A stretch of 64,000 nucleotides of DNA from Takakia lepidozioides (taxonomy: Eukaryota > Streptophyta > Takakiopsida > Takakiales > Takakiaceae): assembly GCA_030704615.1 (NCBI GenBank), contig CM060732.1, forward strand, positions 81,181,171 to 81,245,170, read 5' to 3'. Numbering within the stretch: position 1 is the stretch's first letter; each line of letters begins with the position of its first letter. Of the stretch, positions 11,187-22,145 are shown one piece after another. Both the position numbers and the translations under genes were made by a program. Under the pieces are notes generated by a model. The model saw only the letters and a program-made list of their open reading frames with translations. It ran no database searches and was not told the origin of the DNA.

Positions 11187-12482
11187 TTACCGCAAGATGA
11201 CTTTAAGCTTGCTTTCGACCTGTTCCCGCACTTGCATTTGTAAAGCATTGATCTCTTCGTCAGTGAGCGAGCGCTCCATGGACCGATAGGCAATCCGGTA
11301 GCAATGGCTTGTCAAACCCTTTTTGGGGTTGGTGAACTCGTCTATTAGGACAACTTCCTCTGCCAAATCCCCAGCGATCCCTCGAACCACCTCACACAAA
11401 TTGTTCTCTGTGAATGAATCGCTAAGCCAAAAACTCATATCCTTGTAGCAAGGTGGAAACTTCGAAAAAGGTTTGAACTTGATGCCAAGTTGCCCTGACT
11501 TGAACTGCGTGGTGAAGCGCGAATCGCTGGACCAGAATAGCCGGATGTCTGGAATATCGAATAGAACCATCGCCAGGCGCTCGAGACCGAGGCCAAATGC
11601 CCACGCCGTGGTCCCTGGCCGCCCATTCTTGCGCAAGATCTCTTGCTCAGTCACCCCACATCCCAGCACCTCCATCCACTTACCCTGGAAGAAAATTTCC
11701 AGCTCAAAGGAAGGATCTGTGAAGGGAAAGTAAGTGTCGACCCACCGCATCTCGACGTCCCCGAACAACCGTCGAGCCAATCCCTCCAGTGTCATTTTCA
11801 AATCTAGAGCTACCAATGCAGTCCCATCCATGCCTGCTGCTTCCCAATCAGCCTGAGTGAACACCCTAAACCCTTCCATCTGATGGAACACCGGGTAGTG
11901 GGTAGCATCAATTGCGTCTCGACGGTACACATCGCCGGTCACAAGGAAATGGGTGTGACCTTCCCGCAACATCTGAGCCTGGTGGGCACTCGTATGACAA
12001 CGTAAAACAGTTTCCGAATTCACATAGTAAGTGTCATTATAGCTCCTGCTCACATGGTCGGGAGGCGTCAACACATCATCAAAGTTGGCCTTCACGGACA
12101 CTACAGGCGTGAGGTTGTCAAACTTTGTATACATCCCTGGAAAGCTGTCGTCAAAATAACTGTAGATGGCATTCTTAAGGATCCCAAGCGGGTGATTCTC
12201 ACGGTTGTGCAGCTGAACCCCAATCTTGGAGAAAATTGAGTCTGGTACATTGTTTGTGGGATCATCTTCCCGCACGACCTCATCTCTGCTGATTGTACAA
12301 CCACCTACTTCCACCACCGATGCAGCACATGCAAACTCCCTTCTCCGCAACCACGTCTTTGAGATGGCCTGCTTTCCAAGGCCCCTTCTTGCAGTTGCAC
12401 ATGCCAGTCGATATGAAGAGATGGTTACTAGAGATGGGCGGCAGAAGAAGGAGGCCAAGAGGGAGGTTTGTAGCACGGCCAT
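11187..12482 (-). CDS. Organellar phenylalanyl-tRNA synthetase (monomeric, class II), single exon
   Basis: Charges tRNA-Phe with phenylalanine in mitochondria and/or plastids. The frame of 431 codons is uninterrupted, starting at ATG 12482 (context GCCATGG) and ending at 11187. Residues 1 to about 60 are Arg/Ser/Ala-rich with few acids, fitting an organelle presequence. The catalytic core has class II motif 2 (about 184-205, [20 protein letters not shown]), the substrate loop [20 protein letters not shown] and motif 3 (about 293-306, [14 protein letters not shown]). The C-terminal anticodon-binding FDX-ACB domain (about 338-431) begins [20 protein letters not shown]. The length fits the single-chain organellar enzyme, not the cytosolic two-subunit type. 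The frame could be extended upstream only with a non-ATG start, so ATG 12482 is preferred. Confidence 0.96.
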   Translation of the reverse strand: MAVLQTSLLASFFCRPSLVTISSYRLACATARRGLGKQAISKTWLRRREFACAASVVEVGGCTISRDEVVREDDPTNNVPDSIFSKIGVQLHNRENHPLGILKNAIYSYFDDSFPGMYTKFDNLTPVVSVKANFDDVLTPPDHVSRSYNDTYYVNSETVLRCHTSAHQAQMLREGHTHFLVTGDVYRRDAIDATHYPVFHQMEGFRVFTQADWEAAGMDGTALVALDLKMTLEGLARRLFGDVEMRWVDTYFPFTDPSFELEIFFQGKWMEVLGCGVTEQEILRKNGRPGTTAWAFGLGLERLAMVLFDIPDIRLFWSSDSRFTTQFKSGQLGIKFKPFSKFPPCYKDMSFWLSDSFTENNLCEVVRGIAGDLAEEVVLIDEFTNPKKGLTSHCYRIAYRSMERSLTDEEINALQMQVREQVESKLKVILR

Positions 12483-13071
12483 GGCCAGCAGAGCACACAC
12501 AGCTTCTCACTGCATACATTTCATTTCTCTGTCTCACCTCACTTCACGCTACAATGTAACTGACCCTGAAACCGTCCTTTTCAGATCAAGAATTTTAATA
12601 GGCAAATTTCTTGGGGAATCCTTCTGTGAAATGTAGTTCTTACAAGGAGCTTTGGGAACGTTACGGGTTTAGCAACAGGAAACGGTGTCCTTTTTCCCTA
12701 CGTGAAAAGTGCTAGCAGAGAAGATTACTTTTTTCCCACGAGCTTTCCTCTGATACTACCACAACAAGAGGGAAAAGTAACAGCGAAAAGTGGCGTTCGT
12801 CGCCACGAGATTATTTTTCAAGGGAGATTATCAGTTTTTTCCAAGAGGGCAAAACAGGCTGTTGTGAAGAAGGTGCCCTCCAGTGTCCTTGACATGCAAA
12901 ATCACTTTGGGCTCCAATGGACTTTAGCTCGTTGGGTGGATCTGTGGTGGTTTCCAGTTGGGTGTTTCCTAGAACAAATCTAGGCTGTCATTGTCAGCTG
13001 CTAGCAGCAAGGCAAGGATGTATGCATGATTTGTGTGCAGAGGCATGGATAGCTGAAGGAGCAGGGATAGA
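12483..13071. other. Intergenic region upstream of the Phe-tRNA synthetase gene
   Basis: Likely holds the promoter and 5' UTR of the minus-strand synthetase gene. Open frames on the plus strand across 12226-12983 have no family motif and partly mirror the synthetase coding sequence. Confidence 0.5.
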
Positions 13072-13737
13072 GTGTGGGTCCAGATTCATCCAAGAGGGCC
13101 GGACTTCAAGCTCCAGATTACCTATGATTCCCTGTGGATCAATAGCTACAAGAAACCTGCATGGGTAGATGGTCAACTAAAGGCGGCAGCTGCAGCGGCA
13201 CAGTTGATAATATCAGGCACCTCAACCATGACCACAGCTTCTGAAAGAGGATCAAGTGAGGGAGTCCACAATGCCTCTTCTGGCACTTCTGGGCATGTGA
13301 AGATGCTTTGTGCGGCAGGCAGACTGACAGAGGCTCTACAGACTTTAAACCAAGGAGGAATTTCAGCAGATTCAGATACGTATGTCTGTCTCTTGCTTAA
13401 GTGCATCAAGATGGAAGGTCTGGAAGCTGGAAAGCAGGTGCACACTCACATTATCCAAAGTGTATTCACGCCAAACGTTTTTCTACTCAACACCCTTGTC
13501 AACATGTATGTTAAGTGTGGGAGCATCATGGATGCCTCACCAAGTGTACAACAGAATGCCTCAACGATCGACCACATCACGTTTGTGTGCATTTGCAATG
13601 CGTGTGCAAGCCTGGCAGCTCTGGAAAAGGGCAAAGAGGTCCATGGCGACATTGTCAGAGCTGCAATTGTACCAAATGTCATTCTGAACAATATCCTCGT
13701 GGACATGTGTGAAGGGAGTGTTCGACAGTATGGCTGA
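13072..13737 (+). pseudogene. PLS-class PPR gene fragment 1
   Basis: The open frame contains recognisable PPR/PLS motifs: a start like other spore-plant PPRs (RLTEALQTLNQGGISADSD), GLEAGKQVHTHIIQSVFTPN, then FLLNTLVNMYVKCGSIMDA, then a jump to HITFVCICNACASLAALEKG and KEVHGDIVRAAIVPNVILNN. The region between SIMDA and the next ITFVC block is missing, so at least one repeat is deleted. The frame stops after three to four motifs without E or DYW domains. An intact member would be an organelle RNA-editing or processing factor. A better first ATG may be 13228. It lies just upstream of a second, longer PPR remnant on the same strand. Confidence 0.75.
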
Positions 13738-14601
13738 ACGTGGAGTGCGATGATTGCAGGCTATGCACAGCATAACGTTTGTTTGCATTTGCAATGCGTG
13801 TGTGAAGGGCCTGGGAAATGAGAAGATGGAAAACTGTTCATGTACTTGCAGTTGTTGAATGCAGGTAAAACAATAAGCATAGAAATCTCGTGGAAGAATT
13901 TTTTCTCGGATCCGTCACAGTGGTGGGACAACAGGCTTGACAAGGTTAGGCTATCTTCATTCGGGAGTTTTCAAGCCGGGTTTGTGATTGAAGTTGGCAT
14001 GATAACATTCTGTGGGGCTCCAGTAGCTTAGCTCGATGAGAAATTCGTTCTGAGTGTCGCAATCAGTAGGTTGTTCCCAGGTCGTGGAGGATTATAGGCT
14101 ATATGAGGCTTTTGTGGTTATAGCTTGCTGAGCTGCCCATTGGTGTCTTTAATAGAGAAGTCCAGGTTCACCAGACTTCGGAAAATAAGCGCATGAAGGA
14201 GGCCCTTTGGATTGATGGAAGGTTGAACCCTCCTTGGGTGAAATAAGAGCTATCTGCCATGATACAAGGTCGAGCACGGCCTGGAGCTCCAGGCCAAAAC
14301 CAAAATCGAGGATTTAAGGGGGTCAACTTAACAGATGGAATGGGTACTGTTTACTCTAAAAGGAAGTAAGTGGAGCAGTTGTAAAACCCTGCTGACATAT
14401 AGCAAGGAAATATTTCTTCATAGTAGCTAAGAATTTCGAGGTGCAGTGTGTGAGTGGTAAGTAAGAGGTGTGTCAAGCAGGATTGCAGGGCTGAATCAGG
14501 CACAGCTGGTTGTTGGATATCAGACTGGCCCACCATTACCACTGTTTTTGAAATGAGGGCCAAGAGAGGGACTCACCAAGAATTTTGGCAGTCATGGGGC
14601 T
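13738..14601. other. Spacer between the two PPR remnants
   Basis: PPR-like residues persist to about 13810 (ITFVCICNACV in another frame). The rest shows no recognised gene. Confidence 0.5.
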
Positions 14602-16235
14602 GTGAGGACAGCAAGTAAGGCAGGGCAACTGAATGAGGCACTGCACATTTGGTACCAACAGGGCATTAGAGCAGACTCCCAGACTTATCTCAGTGTTTTG
14701 CAGGACTGTATCAAGATGAAAGATTTAGCAGAGGGAAAGCAGGTGCATGCCCACATTATCCTAAGTGGATTCAAGCCAAACATATTTCTACGTCTCAACA
14801 CCCTTGTCAACATGTATGCCAAGTGGTGGATGCACGCAAGGTCTTTGACGAAATCCCTGAACGGAATTTTGTTTACTTGGACTATAATGATATCAGCATA
14901 TGCCAAGTGTGGGTGTGGTAGGGAGGCTTTGGAGATCTATGCGCAAATGATGCAGGAAGGGGTGACGAGCTGGAATTCAGTCAGATACAATTATGGAGAC
15001 TGCCCTTGCTGACATGTATGCCAAATGCGGGAGCATAAAGGATGCACGTCAAGTGTTTGACAATGTGACTACACGAATTATTGTGTCATGGAATGCCATG
15101 ATCGCAGGCTATGCTCAGCATGGGTGTGGTGGGGAGGCTTTGGAGATATATGAACACATGATAGAAGGAGGAGTGCTCCCCGACAAGGTAACATACTTCT
15201 GTGTGCGTGTGCCAGACTAGGAGCTCTGGAAAAGGGGAAAGAAATTCGCGGACATGAGGAAAAGTTGCATTGCACCAGATGTCATTCTTGGGAACACACT
15301 TGTTGACATGTATGCCAAATGTGGGAGCATAAAGGACGCACGTCAAGTGTTTGACAACATGGCTAAACGAAACGTAGTCACATGGACTGCAATGATTGCA
15401 TGATATGCTCAGCTTAGGTGTGGTAGAGGGGCCCTTGAGACGTATGAGCAAATGATGCACAAAGGGTTGATGCCTAACAATGTGCCAGCCTAGGAAACTT
15501 AGAAAAGGGCAAAGAGGTCCATGTTGAACTTATCAAAGCTGGAATCTCACCAGATGTCATCTTGGAGACTGCTCTTGTCGACATGTATGCCAAATGCGGA
15601 CGAACACAGGATGCACGTCAGGGGTTTGATAATGTGACTAGGCGAAATGTGATCTCATGAGATGCCATATTCTCAGGATATGCCCAGCATGGGGGCGGTA
15701 TGGACGCTCTCAAGATCTATGAGCACACGATGAAGGAAGAAGTAACACCCAACAAAGTCACATTCATTTGCATTCTCTGCGCTTGTGCCAGCCTGGCTGC
15801 CCTGGACGGCAAAGAGGACCATGCTGACATGAGCACTGGTGGAATAGCATCAGATATCATCCTGGAGACTGCCCTTGCCGAGATGTATTCCAAATGCGGG
15901 AGCATAAAGGATGCACGTAAGTGTTCGACAATATGGCTCAATGAAATGTGGTCTCATGGAATGTGATGATTGCAGGGTATGCTCAGCATGGGTGTCGTAG
16001 GGAGGCCCTTGAACTATTTGAACAAATGCACCAGGAAGGCTTGACGGCAGATGGTATCACCTTTACATGTCTTCTTTTTGCTTGTAGCCATGCAGGTCTA
16101 GTGGATGAAGGCTGTCACTACTTTGAGTCCATGACTCGAGATCATGGCCTGACTCTGAGAATGGAGCATTTTGGCTGCATGGTGGAGGGCAGTTGGATGA
16201 CGCAGAGAAATTCATTAACAGTTTGTAAACAGTGA
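14602..16235 (+). pseudogene. PLS-class PPR gene remnant 2, with several frameshifts and stops
   Basis: PPR motifs run continuously but across different frames. 14602-15012 has QTYLSVLQDCIKMKDLAEGK, QVHAHIILSGFKPNIFL and NTLVNMYAK. 14993-15220 has ADMYAKCGSIKDARQVFDNV and SWNAMIAGYAQHGCGGEALE. 15220-15660 holds similar but stop-broken motifs, including a TGA in place of the usual Trp near 15658. 15700-15966 has NKVTFICILCACASLAALDG. 15948-16235 has WNVMIAGYAQHGCRREALEL, then FACSHAGLVDEGCHYFESM. It breaks off in the S/E1 region, so no DYW deaminase domain is present here. The repeated MYAKCGSIKDAR blocks are near-identical, suggesting internal duplication before decay. Confidence 0.85.
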
Positions 16236-16674
16236 AGAAATTGTGTGTATGTGAGGTGGGGGGAAGGGGGTAATGCATCACCCAACCTTAAGGATAGAAA
16301 CCTCAGACCAAACACAGTTCTCAATCTCAATAAATGAGCAAGAGGCAAAAGAGCCTTTACCAGATAAAATGCCTGCTCTACACAAACACCCGACATAAAT
16401 TTTTGCCTCCACAGCTAACTTAGATTGCAATGATTTGGGACAGAAACCATTCCGAAAACACTTGAGAGATGATTGAACCACCTCTCTAAGTCTACGACTG
16501 CTTGTAAGAGGAAAGAATCAACCACCTAGTCTGGATAAAAGCAAGGGAAGGAAATGCAACGATAAACTGCAAAGAGAAAGTATCCAAACATTTGGTGAGG
16601 GCGGCCATAGCAGTGGTATACCTGGGCTGCCCATTAGAAATGGTTGTATGGGCACCAGATTGCATGGATATAAC
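16236..16674. other. Intergenic DNA left of hAT-like MITE A1
   Basis: No gene recognised. A short G-rich run lies at 16255-16270. Confidence 0.5.
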
Positions 16675-17393
16675 CAGTGTTGGGCGGTTACCCGCCGGGA
16701 CGCAGGTTAACCGCAGGTTCAGGTTAACCGGATCCGGGCCCATTCCTGCGGAACCTGACCCGGAACCGGAACCTGCCAATGGGGATCGGCACAGAACCGA
16801 ACCGGCGGATCCTGCTGGGTGTGAGAACCGTAGAACGGGGCGCATGGGGATAAAAACAGGTTCCGGTTTTTGAACCCTTGGTGGCCCTTGGCATAACATG
16901 GCGGCCCCATGGCAAAACTTCTTTAATGCTCTCAAGCTCCATGAGATCTTGGGTTCAATGCTTGAAGGCCATGACATTCTATGTTCCGCTTCAACGCCAT
17001 GAGATCTTGGGTTCAATCTCCAGCTCCATGATATCCTGGCTAAGTTCATTAATGAAAATGTTAGAAGATGCCAATACTTGCCAGATAAAATCTTTGGATT
17101 TTAGTTCAAATATGTGAATACATTGCTATTTAATCTCCCGGATTTGATATATTTTTTAAATCTAATTAATTTTAAAAAAAAGAAAAAAAGAACCGGAACC
17201 TAACCGGAACCGTGGTTTTTATCAGCAACTAACCGGTAACCGGAACCGCCCCCATGTTTAAAAGTTGGATCCGGAACCGGACCGGAACCTGCTCAATAAA
17301 AAAAAACCGGAACCGGATCCGGAACTGTCTCTTGAAATATTGTGGAACCAGAACCGAAGGTTCCTTCACAAATGCAAGAACCGCCCAACACTG
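16675..17393 (+). mobile_element. hAT-like MITE, family A, copy 1 (8-bp TSD GATATAAC)
   Basis: Begins CAGTGTTGGGCGGTT (16675) and ends AACCGCCCAACACTG (17393), a 15-bp perfect inverted repeat. It is flanked by GATATAAC at 16667-16674 and 17394-17401. It is 719 bp with no transposase. Dense arrays of GGTTCCGGTT/AACCGGAACC lie near both ends. The centre has a tandem CATGAGATCTTGGGTTCAAT unit (about 16940-17030), then an AT-rich stretch. A second copy at 23530-24297 lies in the opposite orientation. The TIR and 8-bp TSD fit hAT. The subterminal arrays are plausible transposase-binding sites (inference). Confidence 0.92.
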
Positions 17394-18546
17394 GATATAA
17401 CCATTGTTTGACTGGTATATAGGGTCTGGCTGGTCAACCTGGGCATCAACCAGGCTGATATTGAAGACTGACCCAGCTGGTATTTACTTTCAGGGTTAAG
17501 AGCTGGACCCTGGTATTGGCACTTCCAATACCAAAGGACCTTGCACAAGGTTTAAGCATCACCAATGCTGGGCAGCTGCACATGTCAAAGTTGGGCTTCA
17601 CTCTTTACCCCAAATGCCCTACTTTGGCATGTGTATCTCACCTCGGTCAAGGAATTTCTTCTGTCGGAAGATAATGTAATTGTCGAGAATAAGGATCTGA
17701 TTGCAAACGCCGCACCGGAGCCAGTGTGTCGTTTTGGTCTTTTGGGAAAAGGCGACGGAGGCCAGAATTTGAATTAGAAAAGGTGGAAAAAATAACCACC
17801 AGAAAGGCCCTGAAGGCTTAGCCAAAGTGACAATCCTACCAGCACAAGGCCGAGAAATGGAATCCAGACAGCTAAGAAGCAAGGATCAGGGAAGCCAAAG
17901 AGCAAAAAGGTGAAAGAAGAGAAGACCAAAGAGACATATATGAAGAAGCAGAATAGCTAAGGGGCAGAAAAAACAAGCATCGGAAATTGAGCGGTGTCTT
18001 GAGCTTAGAATTCCTTGCTCTACAATGCCAGTTGATTTCACCGTCCCGGCTGGCCATCCCAAATTTAGAGGCTCCTCGAAATCCCATGAAGTTTATTGGA
18101 GCACCCATGCACTGTAATCGAGGGTTATGGAGGGACTATATAGGGAGGGTAGACTCTTTTATTCTTCGCAATCCAGACGTGTTGCACGTGGGCTGAGCAA
18201 TTCATGTGGCGACTTGAAAGTTTATATAGTGCTCATGTGGTAGAGAAGAGGTGCATCAAGACTCGCACTGCTTAGCAGCTCATCATGTTTTCAGGGGCGT
18301 TGTAGCTTGAATACTTCTGGCCAACGGTCACAAGCAAGAACGATATCGGGGATAGGCAGAGACAATGTTGTACAGCTATAAGCTCAAGTCCGAAGATCTG
18401 CAACTGGGTCGAGGAAGGAGGAATCTCACCTCGTATGTTCCGTTTTGGGGTTGTTTGAATGCTCTCAGCTTCCGAACCATCTTAGACATCCAGATTTGAA
18501 GTGACCCATTGACGTTCTCGCTTCCATTCTGGACGAAAAAGAAAGG
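17394..18546. other. Intergenic DNA with a SINE-tail hairpin
   Basis: Just right of MITE A1, CATTGTTTGACTGGTATAT (about 17403) resembles the left end of MITE family B, but no matching right end was found. A hairpin of the SINE 3' type lies at 17782-17800. A TATA-like CTATATAGG at 18136-18144 is about 400 bp before the acyltransferase start, too far for confidence. Confidence 0.5.
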
Positions 18547-20273
18547 ATGGGCATCGTAGCTGAGCCAAAGCTCTAAGTGATCTTGAAAGACCCAACTGTG
18601 GTTGTTCCAGCTGTTCCTACCAGAAATCATGTGATGTATCTTTCCAACATGGATCAGCCCCTGCTTCTTACACTAAACGCTTGTATCATGCCTATCCTAC
18701 AGAAAACCATGACAATGTAGCAAAAGCGATGAGAGAGGCACTTCGAAGGTACTTATCCCGTATTACCCTCTAGCAGGAAGGCTTCAGATCAGTTTGGAGG
18801 GGGAACTCGAAGTCAACTGTAATGGCAAAGGGGTCTTGTTTGTGGAAGCTGAGGCACATGCCGCCATATCTGACCTGGAAAAATATATCGAGTCTGGCAA
18901 GCCCCATCCGAGATTGATGCAATTGGTCTACTTTGTTCCAGAGGCAATGAATCAGGACGCATTGCATCAGCAACTTGTGACCCCTGCGGTGGTCATTCAG
19001 GTAACTAATAACTGATGTCAAAATTTTGAACTTCATGGACCTTGCCATATATGCATCGCATGTAGTGCCCGATTAAAACTTCCTGCGCACTGTAAGTGTT
19101 TAAAACCTTCCAGAACAGAGGAAATTTTGATTGACGTATACTAGATTAGGATGTGAATGCATCTTTCCTCGAATGCCTGCACTCTTAATGAGGTCCAATT
19201 GGTGATTTGCTCAGTAAATAGACGACGACCCAACTAGTTTTTAGATTAATACCATATGTCACAATATTGTATGTCGGATATGCTCAACACTGCATGCCTG
19301 ACTGCATGTCTGAGTCCTCAAGTTGAATCAGACACAGCTATGTTTTTGTTTGAATCCCCCCCCCCCTCCGTGCTAGCAGGCGACAAGGTTCAGGTGTGGT
19401 GGGTTCGCACTCGGCGTAGGCCTTAACCATGCGTTTATGGACGGCGTCTCAGTCATGCAGTTTCTAAATGCTTGGGCTGCTATAGTGCGTGGAGACAGTA
19501 CCCCTTTGAGTGCTCCATTCTTAGACCGTACAATGTTTCGCCCACGATCTCCACCTCAGATTGACTTCCCACACCATGAATATGGCGAGATGGATCTGGC
19601 AGAGGATCTCTTGGGTGATGATTTTGTATACAACACTTTCCATTTCACCCGTGAAACTCTCACAGAGTTAACACGACAAATATTGGGAGAGCCTGCGGGT
19701 TATGTAAGCGAGTGCTCCACTTTTGAGACGCTCGCAGGCCATGTTTGGCGCGCGCGCACGAAAGCACTTGGAATGGAGCCATCGCAGAAAACCAGACTCA
19801 TCGTGGCAGTTGATGTGCGTTCAAAGTTTATTCCGCCCGTTCCGTCCTACTATGTTGGTAACTCAGCTTCTCCAGCTTGCGCTATGACCACAGCTGGTGA
19901 GCTCCTATCCAAGCCTCTGTCTTATGCAGTGAGCCTTATACAAGAAGGGGTTGCTTTGATCAGTACAGACAAATACTTGAGATCCGCACTTGATGTCATG
20001 GAGGACGTAAAGAAGAGGCCAACTTCGGTCAATTACTCATTTGGCATTACCGACTGGTCCCGATTGGCGCTCTATGAGCTTGACTTAGGGTGGGGGAAGC
20101 CATTTTACTGTGGACCTGTCACTCGAGGCCTGTCGCCTGAGATAGCTTTCTTCACATTGCCAGATGGAACTGAGGGGAAAAAGAAAAACTTGAAAGTGGT
20201 GATCGGACTCCCTCCGAGAGCTATGGAGAAGTTTAACGAGGCAATACGTATTGGAATTACAGCTCGCCTTTAG
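18547..20273 (+). pseudogene. BAHD acyltransferase, HCT-like, with three lesions in exon 1 (possible pseudogene)
   Basis: BAHD enzymes transfer acyl groups from acyl-CoA to alcohols or amines; HCT makes p-coumaroyl shikimate. Exon 1 (18547-19000) and exon 2 (19380-20273) join at the conserved BAHD intron, phase 0 (ends AVVIQ, resumes ATRFRCGG). Exon 2 is clean: NHAFMDG holds the HXXXD catalytic motif, and DLGWGKP replaces the usual DFGWG. Exon 1 reads MGIVAEPKL, stop TAA (18574-18576), VILKDPTVVVPAVPTRNH, VMYLSNMDQPLLLTL, then a frame change near 18676 to KRLYHAYPTENHDN and VAKAMREAL, then another near 18743 to KVLIPYYPLAGR. Each shift is cured by one added base in a homopolymer (CTAAACG, CTTCG). 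So this is either a recently dead gene or carries assembly errors. A C11 run precedes the exon 2 acceptor. The exact acceptor substrate is unknown. Confidence 0.85.
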
Positions 20274-21286
20274 TTACTAATCACTTACTATCTCGTAGCT
20301 GGGATATGTCGAGAGCATCTTGTAAATACAGTAGCACGCACCGACATAGCACGTAGTGTAGAATCATGAGAGCACTCGTGAACTATCATAACGCTGCATC
20401 GGATGGGATTTGCAGAGAACCAGAGAACTGTTGTTTCATACAATCTCTTCTAATGAATTCTAGTCTCACTAAGGATGTTTGCAAAATTCAGCTGGCTTGC
20501 AACCTGTTAGCAATTCTGTGGGATGGATGCAGCTGCATCACCGTCCCCTTTCACGGCTTATGAGAAGCGTGGAATGCATGTATTGTTTGTGTACTGCATC
20601 TCCGGTGCAGTAATGGACAAAACAATTTTTGCATTCCTATTATTCCTGCATTCACAAGAGCCTTGTCCTTGCTCACACACTACAGCTTAATCGTCTAGCA
20701 CTCACTCTGTTTCCTTTCAAGATCAGCAGCTTGTTGCAATGCCTTCACAGTGCCCTGCCATACCTTTGAGGGAATAAATTACAGGTAAGACTACAGGAAA
20801 ACAAAAAATAGAGCACACGCAGTAGTTCATCACAGGTTTAACAGCAACTGTGATGCTAGGACACACCATTGAAAAATCAATTCCAGGTTTTCAAAGAGCA
20901 GCCTAAGGGGTAGTCAACATCTGTGCATGTTTGCACCTGCAAAAGAAAGTGAAACAGACTCCAAACCAAACCGTAAACCGCCTATCTGAGGCGAAAGAGT
21001 AACAACTCAACAGGAATAGAAAAGCCAAACTCGTGATTACAAACACACACAGCTTCAATGGGCTGGCCAGAAGTTACCAATTATGAAACAAAGCTAGAGT
21101 GAGGAGTACATGGCCAGTTGCTGTGGCTGCTGATGCTGTTTGATCCCCCAAAAGGGAGGATCACCCTTGCTCCAACATATGCGCTTTTGCAGTGCAATGC
21201 TTCTGATCCAAAATTTATGGATTATTCAAATTAAATAAATCAGATGGAATAAGGTCATACATTAATTTGGAGAACACCCTTGTTAC
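20274..21286. other. Intergenic DNA downstream of the acyltransferase
   Basis: No gene recognised; short open frames only. The first 200-300 bases are the probable 3' UTR. Confidence 0.5.
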
Positions 21287-21797
21287 CAGTGTTGGAGTGA
21301 ACCAGTGTTGTTACCAGTAGGTGAAGGACTGGTATAAAGTACTGGTATATGCACTGGTATCAGATACCAGACCAGTCTGGTATCGTTTGGGAGAATACTT
21401 GGTCATATACCAGACCAGGCTGGTATCAGTTTTTTCATACCAGCCACAATACCAGTACTCCCCCGCAGTCTACCTCATTTACTCCGGTATGTGTACCATA
21501 TTAATTTATGTGTACATTTGCCTATACATTTGTATTTATGTATATTTACTTCTAAAGCCATCTTGAATTACAAGTTTATCAAATAGCAAATATCAAGTGA
21601 AAATAAATACAATACACATAAAGGATGATACCAGAGTTGATACCTCATACCAGCTGGTATTGTGGTCATGACACTCAGACTCATACCAGTATTTAGAAAT
21701 ATATACATCCACCATTATATAGACTAGACTGGTATGAAAACTTTGTGGTACCAGGACCAGACTGGTATGTAAAAAACTTGATACCAGTCCAACACTG
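21287..21797. mobile_element. hAT-like MITE, family B, copy 2
   Basis: Begins CAGTGTTGGAGTG (21287) and ends ATACCAGTCCAACACTG (21797). It is flanked by CTTGTTAC (21279-21286) and CCTGTTAC (21798-21805), an 8-bp duplication with one mismatch. The 511-bp interior is packed with ACTGGTAT/ATACCAGT motifs in both orientations around an AT-rich centre. Its right terminus (read inward CAGTGTTGGACTGGTAT) differs from that of the 4903 element (CAATGTTGTACTGGTAT) at two positions, so both belong to one family. Confidence 0.85.
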
Positions 21798-21949
21798 CCT
21801 GTTACCATGTATGTCAAATGCAGTAGCATGGAGGATCATTGCAGACAAAATATTTGATACTCCATACCTGATGTGATTCTTATAAATAATTAATTATTGT
21901 TTTTTAATAAGGTAAACACTGAGTGACAGCTCACAAATCACAAAATTAA

Positions 21950-22145
21950 AAATAAAATCAGGCCCCTTGATAGTGAGAGGAGAAAATAACCTCTTTCACA
22001 GTAACTGCGCCATGGAGGCTGGGAAATGGGACACGGCCCATGGAAGGGGGAGGAGAGTATACCACACCCATCAAGTAGCAGAATTTGACTCCAGATTCAT
22101 TTGTGTGGCACTCAGGGTACTAACCAACTGAGCTATGGACCGTTG
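21950..22145 (-). mobile_element. tRNA-derived SINE, family 1, copy 2
   Basis: On the minus strand it reads TCCATAGCTCAGTTGGTTAG (clear A box), GGAGTCAAATTCTGC (B box), CCACACTCAG-like spacing as in copy 1, a hairpin at 21976-21994, and the tail GGGGCCTGATTTTATTTTT. It is better preserved at the tRNA-like end than the copy at 3885-4078. Confidence 0.75.

Noticed and set aside
16592-17049. Open frames up to 185 codons across 16.5-17.1 kb
   Set aside because: They lie largely inside hAT-like MITE A1; the reading is produced by its GGTTCCGG arrays.
17403-17600. Possible third family B MITE starting CATTGTTTGACTGGTATAT
   Set aside because: Only a left-end resemblance; no matching right terminus or 8-bp duplication was found.
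22100-22145. Possible genuine tRNA gene on the minus strand
   Set aside because: A and B boxes are present, but the arms do not fold as a complete tRNA, and the body and tail are shared with the 3.9 kb repeat; this is a SINE.
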